Assembly: GCF_019285735.1 (NCBI RefSeq)
Contig: NZ_CP079107.1
Coordinates: 3,720,001-3,784,000 of the forward strand
DNA length: 64,000 bases
Direction: 5' to 3'
From: Paeniglutamicibacter sp. Y32M11
Lineage (GTDB): Bacteria; Actinomycetota; Actinomycetes; Actinomycetales; Micrococcaceae
The notes under the pieces are model-generated. The model was not told the DNA's origin. It ran no database searches and saw only the letters and a list, made by a program, of their open reading frames with translations. Of this stretch, positions 9,127-17,822 are shown in pieces. Both the position numbers and the translations under genes were made by a program. Within the stretch, counting starts at the first letter, position 1, and the number at the start of each line of letters is the position of its first letter.

Positions 9127-10617
9127 CTACACCGCTGCATCGATTCTTGTTCCGCGTCGCGTGGCCTTGTCCTCAGGCGTCTCTGGAACCCATGGCACCG
9201 GATTACGCTTTAGCATCAGCGCGACGATGACTGAGAGTGCCGCGAAGACCATGACAAAGCCGAAGGCCATGTTAATGCCGCCCTGCGACACCACTGTCGT
9301 TACTGGGTCCTGGTGACTGGCCAAGATATAGGCACCAATGGCGGTGGCCGTGGACTGACCAACGTTGCGCACCATCGTGTTGGTGCCGGCAGTCTCCGAG
9401 GTATGGCTCTGCGGCACGGCCTCAATCAGCACGTTCGGAAGCGCCCCGTAGGTCAGGGAGATACCGATACCGTTCAAGCTCATAGCTGCAACAAACATCA
9501 CCACATTCCCGTAAGTGAGCATGATGATCGGCAGTACCAATGTCATCAACACCAGGCCGGAAATAAACACCGATCGCGCACCAAAACGGTGAGCCAATCT
9601 GCCGCCCAAGGGAGCAAAGAAGTACCCCAACAGTGCGGTGACGCAGCTCAGGATGCCGGCGGACGTGGCGGTGAATCCCAGTCCGAATCCCACGACTGTC
9701 GGGTATTGCAGCACCATCTGCGAAGGAACTGCCATCCCACCAATCGGGCCGATAGCGGCCAAAATCGTTGCTGTCATGACCAAAGCAATCTGCCGGTTCT
9801 TGAACATGCGCAAGTTGACGATCGGGGACTCGACACGCAGCTCCCACCATGCCCAGATGACGGCAACACCCAGGCCAAGACCCATAAGACCGATGAATTG
9901 AATGGAAGCGAAACCGCTCTTGGAGCTGCTTGAAAGTCCCAGAAGGATAGCGCTGACGGCGATGGGTAGTAACAGCGAGCCAAGATAGTCTGGCTTTTCC
10001 TTGGTGACGGTGACATTGTCACGGGGAATGAAAATGGCGACGGCGATCGCTGCCACGATGGCAAGAACTGCAGCGAAGGCAAAGATGCCGTGCCACGAGT
10101 AAACATCGATCATGAACCCAGCGATGAAAGCTCCACCGGCTCCAGCGATCAGTGCCGAGGCACCGATCATGGAAACACCGACCGGAATCCGCTCTTCATC
10201 CAAATGTTCACGAGCCAGACCGAAGGCCAGACCCATCACAGCACCGGCGACGCCCTGAATGGCTCGGCCCAGAATGATCATCCCGAGTGTTCCCCCGATC
10301 AGAGAAACCAGCGAACCGGCCCCGGCAATCACCAGGACGATGATGAGTACCTTTCGCCGTCCGTACATGTCGCCGAAGCGTCCGCCCATGACTCCTGCGG
10401 AGGCGGAGACCAGCAGGTAGGCGGTCACCACCCAGGCAACGGTATTTGCATCAACCTGAAAGTCCTTGATCAGGGTTGGCAGGGTTACGTACATCATGGA
10501 GAGTTCAAAGGCCGAGACAATCTCGGCCAAGATGAGAACGGAGACGATCGTGGCAAACCCCGGGCGCCGAAGCGTTCCTTTTTTTGGAACCTTGCGGCCT
10601 GCGAGTGTGGACATCAT
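9127..10617 (-). CDS. MFS transporter of the DHA2 (14-helix) type
   Basis: This 496-residue protein shows the DHA2 drug-proton antiporter layout. It has LAEIVSAFELSMMYVTLPTL in helix 1, the motif-A loop GGRFGDMYGRRKVL, GRAIQGVAGAVMGLAFGLAR (motif C-like) and about fourteen hydrophobic segments. The ATG at 10617, 7 bases after AAAGG, is preferred over a frame extension to 10791. It lies downstream of the aldehyde dehydrogenase, with a 213-base gap, and is a paralogue of the MFS gene at 25339-26841; both share the IVNLRMFKNRQ/INVRMFGQRK stretch. It may import the substrate or export a pathway end product. Confidence 0.88.
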   Translation of the reverse strand: MMSTLAGRKVPKKGTLRRPGFATIVSVLILAEIVSAFELSMMYVTLPTLIKDFQVDANTVAWVVTAYLLVSASAGVMGGRFGDMYGRRKVLIIVLVIAGAGSLVSLIGGTLGMIILGRAIQGVAGAVMGLAFGLAREHLDEERIPVGVSMIGASALIAGAGGAFIAGFMIDVYSWHGIFAFAAVLAIVAAIAVAIFIPRDNVTVTKEKPDYLGSLLLPIAVSAILLGLSSSSKSGFASIQFIGLMGLGLGVAVIWAWWELRVESPIVNLRMFKNRQIALVMTATILAAIGPIGGMAVPSQMVLQYPTVVGFGLGFTATSAGILSCVTALLGYFFAPLGGRLAHRFGARSVFISGLVLMTLVLPIIMLTYGNVVMFVAAMSLNGIGISLTYGALPNVLIEAVPQSHTSETAGTNTMVRNVGQSTATAIGAYILASHQDPVTTVVSQGGINMAFGFVMVFAALSVIVALMLKRNPVPWVPETPEDKATRRGTRIDAAV

Positions 10618-10830
10618 TGTCGTGCCTTTCGTGTGCGGCGGAAAAGAATGTAACGCCGCAGGACGATGATGTCGGGCGGCTGTGGGGCAAACTATCCTTT
10701 GAGCGGATCGGCAGCACTGCTGCGATTGAGCCCGCTCGTCACTCCCCGGGGCGCGCGGGAACCGCACGCACCCCACGGAGTTTTGACACAACCCTCAGAC
10801 TCAAGGGGAAAAGCTAATGGGCTTGGTTTT

Positions 10831-12300
10831 TCACTGCCCATTTCCGTAGGCAACGGATTTAGTCCAGAAGAACTCCTCTAGTCCTTCGAGTCCACCCTCG
10901 TTTCCGTTGCCCGAAAGTCCGATGCCACCAAAGGGGCGTTCGGCCACGGCATTTGGTGCCCCGTTGACAACAACCTCACCGGTTTCTAGCGCCTCAACAA
11001 GCCGGATGGAACGGCGGGAATCGGAGGTCCAGATGTATCCGGAGAGCCCGTAGTCGGTGTTGTTAGCCAACGCAATGGCTTCTGTCTCATCGGTGAAACG
11101 CATGATCGCCAAGACCGGGCCAAAGACTTCCTTCTGAGCCAGTTCGCTGGCCGGGTCGACGTCGGCCAGCACGGTGGGCGGATAGTAGAAGCCCTCCGCC
11201 AGCTCACCACCGAGACGGGCGCCGCCGGTGACTAAACGTGCTCCTTGTTCTTGGGCACGTGCCACCATCGATTCGATACGGTCCACCGCCGCCTGATTGA
11301 TGACCGGACCACAAATGGTGTCGGGCTCCAGTGGGTTCCCGACTTTGAACGATGAGGCAATCGCTCCGATCTTTGCAACAAATTCGTCATAGATCGAATC
11401 CTCGACCAGGAGCCGGGTCGGAAGTGCACAGGCCTGGCCACTCATGATTCCGAAGGACATGAATGTCGAGTGCATCGCGGCGGCATCCAGGTCGGCATCG
11501 GCGAATACCAAGTTGGCCGATTTGCCGCCCAATTCGAGCAGCACCGGCTTAAAGGTCTTGGCGCAAGCGGCAGTGATCTTTCGTGCGGTATCCGGGCCAC
11601 CGGTGAAGCTCACTTTCTTCACCAACGGATGCTCCACCAGTGCTGCGCCAGCATCGGGGCCACCAGGGATTACGTTGAAGACCCCATCGGGGATTCCCGC
11701 CTCACGGACCAGATCGGCAAAAAGCATGGAAGAGAACGGGGTGAGCTCGCTGGGCTTCACCACCATCGAGTTGCCCGCTGCCAGTGCGGCAGGTACCTTC
11801 ATCGCCAGGGACATCAACGGAGCGTTCCAGGTGATGATGGCACCAATCACCCCGTAGGGCTGGCGCAGCGTATGGCCGAAATTACCGCCGGCTCCCACCA
11901 CCGAGGTGATGCGGCCCAACGGAAGTTTGTCCGCCCAGCCGCCGTAGTAGCGGATCCACTGCGCCGCGGCAGTGACGGTTGCCTGGCCGGTGGCGCTGGC
12001 CAGCCCGTTGTCTGCTGCGCCCAGGGCCACGAACTCCCCCGAGTGCTCCTCGACCAGGTCGGCCAATTTCAGCAACGCCTTGGACCGTTCGGTCGCGGGG
12101 GTCGAACGCCACACAGCGAAGGCCGCGTGCGCTATCTTCACCGCCTCATCAACTTCATCGGGACCGGCCAGCGGAATTAACGCATCAACCTGGCCGGTGG
12201 CCGGATTCACGTGTTCGTGAACACCGGCCCCTCTTGCGCGGGACTCGGCTCCGATGCGCAGAGTGACCGGCGGAAGCCCTTGTTCGGTGATGACGGACAT
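10831..12300 (-). CDS. NAD(P)-dependent aldehyde dehydrogenase
   Basis: This 489-residue protein is a standard ALDH-superfamily enzyme oxidising an aldehyde to an acid. It shows the cofactor-fold segment VVKPSELTPFSSMLFADL, FTGGPDTARKI, the general-base glutamate in LLELGGKSANLVF, the nucleophile cysteine in GQACALPTRL and the C-terminal FGGIGLSGNG. The frame runs to 12402, but the ATG at 12300 has GGAGAA upstream and is separated by one base from the stop of the DUF35 gene. Lying directly behind an aldolase-like pair, it is well placed to oxidise an aldehyde released by retro-aldol cleavage, as Sad does in bile-acid degradation by Pseudomonas Chol1. That role is inference. Confidence 0.93.
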   Translation of the reverse strand: MSVITEQGLPPVTLRIGAESRARGAGVHEHVNPATGQVDALIPLAGPDEVDEAVKIAHAAFAVWRSTPATERSKALLKLADLVEEHSGEFVALGAADNGLASATGQATVTAAAQWIRYYGGWADKLPLGRITSVVGAGGNFGHTLRQPYGVIGAIITWNAPLMSLAMKVPAALAAGNSMVVKPSELTPFSSMLFADLVREAGIPDGVFNVIPGGPDAGAALVEHPLVKKVSFTGGPDTARKITAACAKTFKPVLLELGGKSANLVFADADLDAAAMHSTFMSFGIMSGQACALPTRLLVEDSIYDEFVAKIGAIASSFKVGNPLEPDTICGPVINQAAVDRIESMVARAQEQGARLVTGGARLGGELAEGFYYPPTVLADVDPASELAQKEVFGPVLAIMRFTDETEAIALANNTDYGLSGYIWTSDSRRSIRLVEALETGEVVVNGAPNAVAERPFGGIGLSGNGNEGGLEGLEEFFWTKSVAYGNGQ

Positions 12301-12301
12301 T

Positions 12302-12733
12302 TCAGTTCTCCGGTTCGTAGCGCAGCATGGTGATCCCGGCTTCGGGATATTCGCAGAAGACAGGCTTGAGACGCATGCCCACCTGCACGTCGTCGAGTTC
12401 AATGTTGACCAGCTCGGTGGAAAACTTCGGGCCTTCCTCCCACTGGACCACGGCGAGGATCAGGGTGCCCTCGTTGGCGAAGTGCGGCGATGGCGGCCGG
12501 GTGGCGATGGTGTAGGTATACAGCGTTCCGGCGCCCGAAATTTCACGCCATTCCAAATCATCGGCCAGAGTACCCGGGGCCAGTGGCCGCGGGTAGAAGA
12601 TGTATTCACCCAGCGACGGCGAATACTGGATCCGGATCTTGTGTTCCGCCAGCGCATCCCAGAACGGTTTGGTCAGCGGCGTGGGAACCGGCATCGGTCG
12701 ACTCAGGACCGGTGGGGTGTATGAGGTGCTCAT
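12302..12733 (-). CDS. DUF35/OB-fold protein lacking the zinc-ribbon cysteines
   Basis: This 143-residue protein has the DUF35 layout: an N-terminal helix (PLTKPFWDALAEHKIRIQYS), a ribbon region, then an OB-fold (GAGTLYTYTIATRPPSPHF, TLILAVVQWEEGPKFSTELV). DUF35 proteins partner thiolase-like aldolases such as Ltp2. The usual C-x2-C...C-x2-C zinc ribbon is replaced by QYSPSLGEYIFYPRP with no cysteine, unlike the intact partner at 22648-23106. The ATG at 12733 has AGGAGA 8 bases upstream. It follows the thiolase-like gene by 12 bases and precedes the aldehyde dehydrogenase by 1 base, so a complex with the thiolase-like protein is very likely. Confidence 0.85.
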   Translation of the reverse strand: MSTSYTPPVLSRPMPVPTPLTKPFWDALAEHKIRIQYSPSLGEYIFYPRPLAPGTLADDLEWREISGAGTLYTYTIATRPPSPHFANEGTLILAVVQWEEGPKFSTELVNIELDDVQVGMRLKPVFCEYPEAGITMLRYEPEN

Positions 12734-12745
12734 GGTCAAGTTCTC

Positions 12746-13951
12746 CTATTCGCCTTCGAGAATCAGTGCTGTTTGTTCGCTCATGATGCCGCCGTTACCC
12801 GTAACGAAGGCCCTGTTGCAGTCGTTGACTTGGGCTTCACCGGCACGGCCCATGATCTGCCGGGCACCGTCAATGACGTGGTGCATGCCTCCGGCGACTC
12901 CGGCCTGCCCGAAGGAAAGCTGTCCGCCGGCGGTGTTCATCGGGAAATCCCCGCGGTAGGTCAGGTCGTGTTCATTCACGAACTGCATGCCCTTGCCTTT
13001 TTCGGCAAAGCCAGCATCCTCGAGGCTCATCAATACGGTGATGGAGTAGCAGTCGTAGATCGAAACCATATCGACGTCTTTGCGCTCGATCCCGGCCATG
13101 GTGAAGGCCTGATCCGCGGCGTGGACCATCGGCGAGTACATGAGGTCCTTCGCGTAGGTCGGAGTCTTGTAGGGAACTCGTTCGCCGAACCCCTTGATCC
13201 AGACCGGACGATTCTTGGACTTCTCCGCCATCTTTTTGTTGCCGATGACCACCGCTGCACCGCCCTGGCAAGGCATGACGATTTCAAGCATGTGCAAGGG
13301 ATCGGCGATCATCGGCGAGGCTAGGACATCTTCGATGGTGATCGGCTGACCATGGAAGATGGCATCCGGTGTGGCACACGCGTTGGTGCGTTGGTCAACG
13401 GCGATTTTGGCCATGGCCCGCTCGTCGTAGCCGAACTCGTAGCCGTAGCGCTTGGCGACCTGACCGTAGGGGCCGTTTTGACCGAGATTACCGTACGGGA
13501 TCTCGAATTCGGCCTGCGGTGATCCATAGGCGTTGGATGAGGCGCCAAAGTACATCTTGTCGTTCATCTCAAAGGGGCGGCGTTCGTGGGTTGGAACATC
13601 GTGGGTGCCGGGGAACGTCACCAGCACCGCGTCGCACAGACCCAGTTCAACCGCCGCTGCAGCACGCCAGATAGCCGCCGCGGATCCAGCGCCACCGAGG
13701 TCAACGATTTCGGCGAAGTTCGCATCAATGCCCAGGTATTCGGTGATGGTGGAGGGGACGAACATGTCCGCCTCGCCTATCAGCGGGGTAACAATGCCGT
13801 TCACATCGGTGGCATTCAGGCCGGCATCGTCGAGAGCGGCCTTGGAGAGGCGAGCCCACTGTTCGAGATTAAACGTCTTCTCGCGGGCGAGCTTGCGCTG
13901 CGGTGGCAATTCGAAATAGCCAAGGATTGCGGCTTCTCCTCGAAGTCCCAT
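12746..13951 (-). CDS. Thiolase-like (SCP2/lipid-transfer type) protein, candidate acyl-CoA aldolase
   Basis: This 401-residue protein has the thiolase fold of the SCP2/lipid-transfer family: AALDDAGLNATDVNGIV, VDLGGAGSAAAIWRAAAAVELGL, YDCYSITVLMSLEDAGF and GGQLSFGQAGVAGGMHHVIDG. The nucleophilic cysteine is absent (DLGGAGS), the thiolase GHP histidine motif is GQAG, and the C-terminal CxG is GNGG, so classical thiolysis is unlikely. Relatives lacking these residues, such as Ltp2 and Sal1, are retro-aldolases working with a DUF35 partner, and a DUF35 gene follows immediately. AAGGAG precedes the ATG. It probably cleaves a 3-hydroxyacyl-CoA to an aldehyde and acetyl-CoA; the reaction is inferred. 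Confidence 0.82.
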   Translation of the reverse strand: MGLRGEAAILGYFELPPQRKLAREKTFNLEQWARLSKAALDDAGLNATDVNGIVTPLIGEADMFVPSTITEYLGIDANFAEIVDLGGAGSAAAIWRAAAAVELGLCDAVLVTFPGTHDVPTHERRPFEMNDKMYFGASSNAYGSPQAEFEIPYGNLGQNGPYGQVAKRYGYEFGYDERAMAKIAVDQRTNACATPDAIFHGQPITIEDVLASPMIADPLHMLEIVMPCQGGAAVVIGNKKMAEKSKNRPVWIKGFGERVPYKTPTYAKDLMYSPMVHAADQAFTMAGIERKDVDMVSIYDCYSITVLMSLEDAGFAEKGKGMQFVNEHDLTYRGDFPMNTAGGQLSFGQAGVAGGMHHVIDGARQIMGRAGEAQVNDCNRAFVTGNGGIMSEQTALILEGE

Positions 13952-14049
13952 GGTGTTCTCCTTCTGAGTTGTCGTGTTTCATGCCCCATGGACCCGTTTT
14001 TGGGCGCGAAAAACCGTGGGGGCGTTAGTTTTCTTGCTTTGTGGACGTA

Positions 14050-14871
14050 CTAGTTGTGTGCGAGATCAACAGGTGGCGACAGGGAAGCTATCCGCAGACC
14101 GAGTTCTTCTTGCCATTGCCCCGCTTCCAGGAGTTGAACAAGGCCCTCCGGATAGTGCTTTGAAAGACTCTTGTGCCCGGGAGGGAGCATTCCAATTCCT
14201 TGAATTCCGGATGGCCCAGAGACCTCCGAGACCTCGCTGAGCACCAGTTCGGCGCCCTCGTTCCAGCGGAAGCCCTTTGTGTTCTTTGTCCCCGGCATCT
14301 CGAAGGTCGTGGCACCCAGGACACTGAGCAAAACGTCGCTTGCCTTGGCTAGGTCAGTGACCTGACCATAAATGATCGCGAAGTTCGAGGGTTCGGATAC
14401 CGCTTGTGGCCACGGGCAGGCCTGCCCGAATTGGCCGTTCTGTTCTGAGAGCTCCTCGACGCTGTGCGGTGCATGAACGATTTGGGCCAGGAACCCCAGC
14501 CCGGTGTCCCGGGGGTGGAGGAATGCTTCCTGCCATTGTGGATGCTTCAAGTTCACCAGGATGGGCTCGATGCCGGCCTCGCGAGCCACCTCGATTGCAC
14601 CATGAATGTCATGAACCTTAAAGGTGATGTGGTGGGGTGCCGCGTTGCCGGCATTTTCGTCGAGAAAGCGGCGAACGAAAGAATGCTCAGCGATTCCCGG
14701 CTCAAGAAGCTCAACTCGCATGTCATCGGCGAGTGAGAGCTGGCAGGGGCTGAAGACGTCCATGATGAAACCGCTGGCCCAGCGCGCGCCGAATTCACGG
14801 TGCAGGACTTCTCCTGCTGCACTCCACGAATCAACGGCGATGGCCAGGTGATCGAGCTCGTGGGCGCTCAT
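14050..14871 (-). CDS. VOC/glyoxalase-fold protein, methylmalonyl-CoA-epimerase-like
   Basis: This 273-residue protein begins with a VOC module: HELDHLAIAVDSW, MRVELLEPG, PHHITFKVHDIHGAIEVAREAG and the RDTGLGFLAQIVH strand supply His, Glu, His and a fourth ligand position like methylmalonyl-CoA epimerase. The second half (NFAIIYGQVTDLAKASDVLLSVLG) looks like a degenerate VOC module. The ribosome site is weak (AGGTG). It lies between the TetR and the thiolase-like gene, 22 bases after the former. Epimerisation of methylmalonyl-CoA from propionyl-CoA would fit the pathway, but an isomerase or lyase acting on a pathway intermediate is equally possible. Confidence 0.75.
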   Translation of the reverse strand: MSAHELDHLAIAVDSWSAAGEVLHREFGARWASGFIMDVFSPCQLSLADDMRVELLEPGIAEHSFVRRFLDENAGNAAPHHITFKVHDIHGAIEVAREAGIEPILVNLKHPQWQEAFLHPRDTGLGFLAQIVHAPHSVEELSEQNGQFGQACPWPQAVSEPSNFAIIYGQVTDLAKASDVLLSVLGATTFEMPGTKNTKGFRWNEGAELVLSEVSEVSGPSGIQGIGMLPPGHKSLSKHYPEGLVQLLEAGQWQEELGLRIASLSPPVDLAHN

Positions 14872-14893
14872 CGGAGCACCTGCGCACGTGTTG

Positions 14894-15508
14894 CTAAGAG
14901 TTGGACTGCTCCAGCTGCGCTAGGCGCAGTCCAACCATGCTCACAAACCTGTCTCCGATGCGGACGGCTTCCTCCATGGTCTTGTCCCCGGCCGCCAGTC
15001 TGGCGACCAAATCCATCAGGACACACCAGACCATCGCTGTAATGTCGCCCGCCTCCTCCGCGTCCAGCAGGGAAAGATCCGCTCGAATTGGAGCTTCCAA
15101 CACCACACCGAGGCGCTGCATGATGACCGTGATGTTCGGATCGGAGGTCGAACGCAGTACGAAGATCACCTTGTAGAAGTTCGGCTGCCGTTCGAACGCG
15201 GCCAGTGCCATGCGTAGCCGTCGAGCAACTCTCTCGGTGGTTCCGATCCCTTGGGCCCATTTCTGGTCGGCCTCGGCGAGGGGAACTGCCCAGTCGTACA
15301 CCACGTTGGCATAGACCTGTTCCTTCGAAGCGAAGTACCGATACAGCGTTCCGAGTGCCACATTCGCCTCGGCCGCGACGTCGCGAATCTGAATTGATTC
15401 GTAGTCGTTTTTCCGCAAAAGCGACTTGGCTGCATCCAAGATTCGTTGCCGCCGCACCAGTTGATAGGCGGGAAGCTCGAGTAATTCGCCAGAGAGTTGT
15501 CCGGCCAT
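14894..15508 (-). CDS. TetR-family repressor, KstR-like N-terminus
   Basis: This 204-residue protein has a TetR helix-turn-helix at about residues 18-65: RRQRILDAAKSLLRKNDYES, IRDVAAEANVALGTLYRYF and ASKEQVY. The VALGTLYRYFxSK form resembles KstR-type repressors of steroid genes, which respond to CoA thioesters. The remaining 140 residues form the variable ligand domain. It sits inside the acyl-CoA operon between the synthetase and the VOC gene, suggesting local control. The repeat shared at 8923 and 20104 is its most likely operator, which is inference. Confidence 0.88.
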   Translation of the reverse strand: MAGQLSGELLELPAYQLVRRQRILDAAKSLLRKNDYESIQIRDVAAEANVALGTLYRYFASKEQVYANVVYDWAVPLAEADQKWAQGIGTTERVARRLRMALAAFERQPNFYKVIFVLRSTSDPNITVIMQRLGVVLEAPIRADLSLLDAEEAGDITAMVWCVLMDLVARLAAGDKTMEEAVRIGDRFVSMVGLRLAQLEQSNS

Positions 15509-15521
15509 CGTTCGCCTCCTG

Positions 15522-15534
15522 CTTGATCGTCAAG
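15522..15534. promoter_or_regulatory. Short inverted repeat before the tetR gene
   Basis: CTTGA-TCG-TCAAG forms a perfect 5-bp-arm repeat 14 bases upstream of the TetR start. It could be an autoregulatory site, but so short a repeat may occur by chance. Confidence 0.25.
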
Positions 15535-15592
15535 TGATTCTCCAACGCTACCACTGGCGAATTCGGCGTTTGGTCATTGAATTGCCTCATGA

Positions 15593-17743
15593 TCAGGCCT
15601 TCCAGCGGATCAAAGCATCAAGTGCTTCGATCTGATTGCCGGCAACCCTCAGCGGGTTAATCTCCAGCTCTTCGAGCTGATCCCCCAGGCCAACGGCTAT
15701 CTGAGAGATTCTGAAAATGACCGAGGCCAGTTCATCCAGGTCCGTGGCCTCGGAACCACGGAAGCCGGTGAGTAGGTCAATGCCCTTGAGAGATTCGAGC
15801 ATGCGGCGAATTTCTGCGGGACCCACCGGGAGCAGTCGCAGCGCCGAGTCCTTGAGAATTTCGACCATGACTCCGCCAAAGCCCACTGCCAGCACCAGTC
15901 CCCACTGCGGATCGCGAACGATTCCCACCAGTAGCTCATTTCCCGCCGGACGCATCGGGGAAACTGCAATTCCCTGAACGTTTGCAAGCGGTGCCAGGCT
16001 GGCCACCGAAGTACGGATGAAATCGTACGCCTCGGCAACGGCCACGGCGTCGCGAAGCATCAGCCGCACCCCACCAACTTCGGTCTTGTGCGCAATGTCT
16101 TCCGAGGCCACTTTAAGCACCACCGGATATCCCATGTCCTCCGCCGCTGCCACGGCAGTGGCGGCCGAGGTCGCAATGACGGCAGGAACATACGGTGCAC
16201 CGTGTTCACGCAGAAAATTCCCGGTTTCAATCTCGGTCCAGCTCTCGGCGCCCTCGGGCTTGGAGAGGTGTGGTGCCGCTGGGACTTTGGCGTCAGCGGC
16301 TAGCTCCGCGGTTCGCCTGCCCCACCAGGCACTTCGTGCCACAGCGGGAATGCCCCTATCAAAGGAATCGGAGGCGTGGGGGAAGCCATGATCGATGGCA
16401 AACTGGCGGCCGAATTCCGTTACCTCCGTGGGCAAGAAGCTCATGGCGATCACGGGCTTGGACGAAGCGGTGAGCTGGCGAAGTAGCTCGTCTTGTGTAG
16501 GTTTGCCCATGTCAGCCATCACCTGGTTGGCCGGCCAAGAGCCGTTGACCACCACGAAGTCGTAGTTGGGGTCATCGATAAAGCACTGGTTGGCCTTGGT
16601 CAGGATCGTGGGGTCCACAGAAATGTAACCGGTGGTGTCCATCGGGTTATTCACGGTGGAGAAGGAAGGCAGACCAGCATCGTGCAGTCCGCGGATGGTG
16701 CTTTCCGAGGGTGACGGCAGTTGAAGACCCACTTGTTCGGCTTTGTCGGCCACCAGGGCGCACATGGCACCGGATCCGGTCACCACGCCCATGCGATTAC
16801 CCGGCAACGCGCCATACGATTCAATGATTCCTGCGGTTGCCACCAGGTCCTCAATGTTCTCCACCCGGATAACACCGAACTGCTTGCAGGCGGCATCGAT
16901 GACGTTATCGTCCCCGACTAGGGAACCGGTATGGGCTGCAGCCACGCGGGCCGAGGCCTCGCCGCGTCCAGCCTTGAAGATGACTACAGGTTTGCCGACG
17001 GCACGAGCTCGTTCCACGACGGCGAGGAATTGTGCGGGATTCGAGATCTGCTCAAGATAGGCGGCAATGACCTTGGTATTTTCGTCGTCCACCAGCAGCC
17101 CCATCACATCGATCGCCGAAATCATGGCCTCGTTGCCCACCGTCACGGCGGTGGAAAAGCCCACACCACGTGATGCCATGTAAGGAAGCAGGTAGATGGC
17201 CAGTGCACCGGACTGGCTGGCAATGCCGACGCCGCCGGTGATGAGCGGCATGCGGGTCATGTGGCTGAAGGCAGCGACCTTCGCATGGGCATTGATAAAT
17301 CCCAGGTTGTTGGGTCCGAGAATCAGCTGATCCGCGGCACGAGCGCGTTCCACCAGTTTCGCCTGCAACGCTTCACCCTCAATTCCGGCTTCTCCCAACC
17401 CCGCGGCCAACAAAATGAGATTGCGAATGCCCTTGGCACGAGTTTCTTCCAGAATCGTCTCAAGCGAATTGGTGCCGGTGAGCACAATGGCCAAGTCGGG
17501 AACTTCCGGCAGATCCTCGATGGAGGCAAACGACGCTTGACCGTGGCAGTCTTCCCCGCGGCGATTCACTAAATAGAGGTTTCCGGTGAAACCTCCGTCC
17601 AGCAGGTTGCTGTGCGTAAAGTGCGACCAGGTCGACTTGGAATTTGCGCCAATGATCGCTACCGAACGCGGCTCAAGTAATTCACGTAGTCGTGCCGTAT
17701 CAAGAGTCGGAGTAGAAGCAGTTTCGCTTGTCAACGTTGTCAT
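15593..17743 (-). CDS. ADP-forming (ATP-grasp) acyl-CoA synthetase
   Basis: This 716-residue protein fuses the modules of the NDP-forming acyl-CoA synthetases. A CoA-binding Rossmann domain comes first (LLEPRSVAIIGANSKSTWSH). A succinyl-CoA-synthetase-like middle follows (SQSGALAIYLLPYMASRGVG; AAHTGSLVGDDNVIDAACKQ, the phospho-histidine region). The end is an ATP-grasp domain (MGYPVVLKVASEDIAHKTEVGGVRL and LEELEINPL). These enzymes make acyl-CoA from acid, ATP and CoA, releasing ADP. The ATG at 17743 follows AAAGGA by 11 bases; the frame extends to 17842 without support. It lies 79 bases after the fused acyl-CoA dehydrogenase and probably activates its substrate. Confidence 0.9.
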   Translation of the reverse strand: MTTLTSETASTPTLDTARLRELLEPRSVAIIGANSKSTWSHFTHSNLLDGGFTGNLYLVNRRGEDCHGQASFASIEDLPEVPDLAIVLTGTNSLETILEETRAKGIRNLILLAAGLGEAGIEGEALQAKLVERARAADQLILGPNNLGFINAHAKVAAFSHMTRMPLITGGVGIASQSGALAIYLLPYMASRGVGFSTAVTVGNEAMISAIDVMGLLVDDENTKVIAAYLEQISNPAQFLAVVERARAVGKPVVIFKAGRGEASARVAAAHTGSLVGDDNVIDAACKQFGVIRVENIEDLVATAGIIESYGALPGNRMGVVTGSGAMCALVADKAEQVGLQLPSPSESTIRGLHDAGLPSFSTVNNPMDTTGYISVDPTILTKANQCFIDDPNYDFVVVNGSWPANQVMADMGKPTQDELLRQLTASSKPVIAMSFLPTEVTEFGRQFAIDHGFPHASDSFDRGIPAVARSAWWGRRTAELAADAKVPAAPHLSKPEGAESWTEIETGNFLREHGAPYVPAVIATSAATAVAAAEDMGYPVVLKVASEDIAHKTEVGGVRLMLRDAVAVAEAYDFIRTSVASLAPLANVQGIAVSPMRPAGNELLVGIVRDPQWGLVLAVGFGGVMVEILKDSALRLLPVGPAEIRRMLESLKGIDLLTGFRGSEATDLDELASVIFRISQIAVGLGDQLEELEINPLRVAGNQIEALDALIRWKA

Positions 17744-17822
17744 ACGAAATGTGGTCCTTTCGGTGAAACATGCGGGTGGAAGAATTCTCTGCTGTTCTGG
17801 GGGGATGGTGCCGCGGTTTGAA

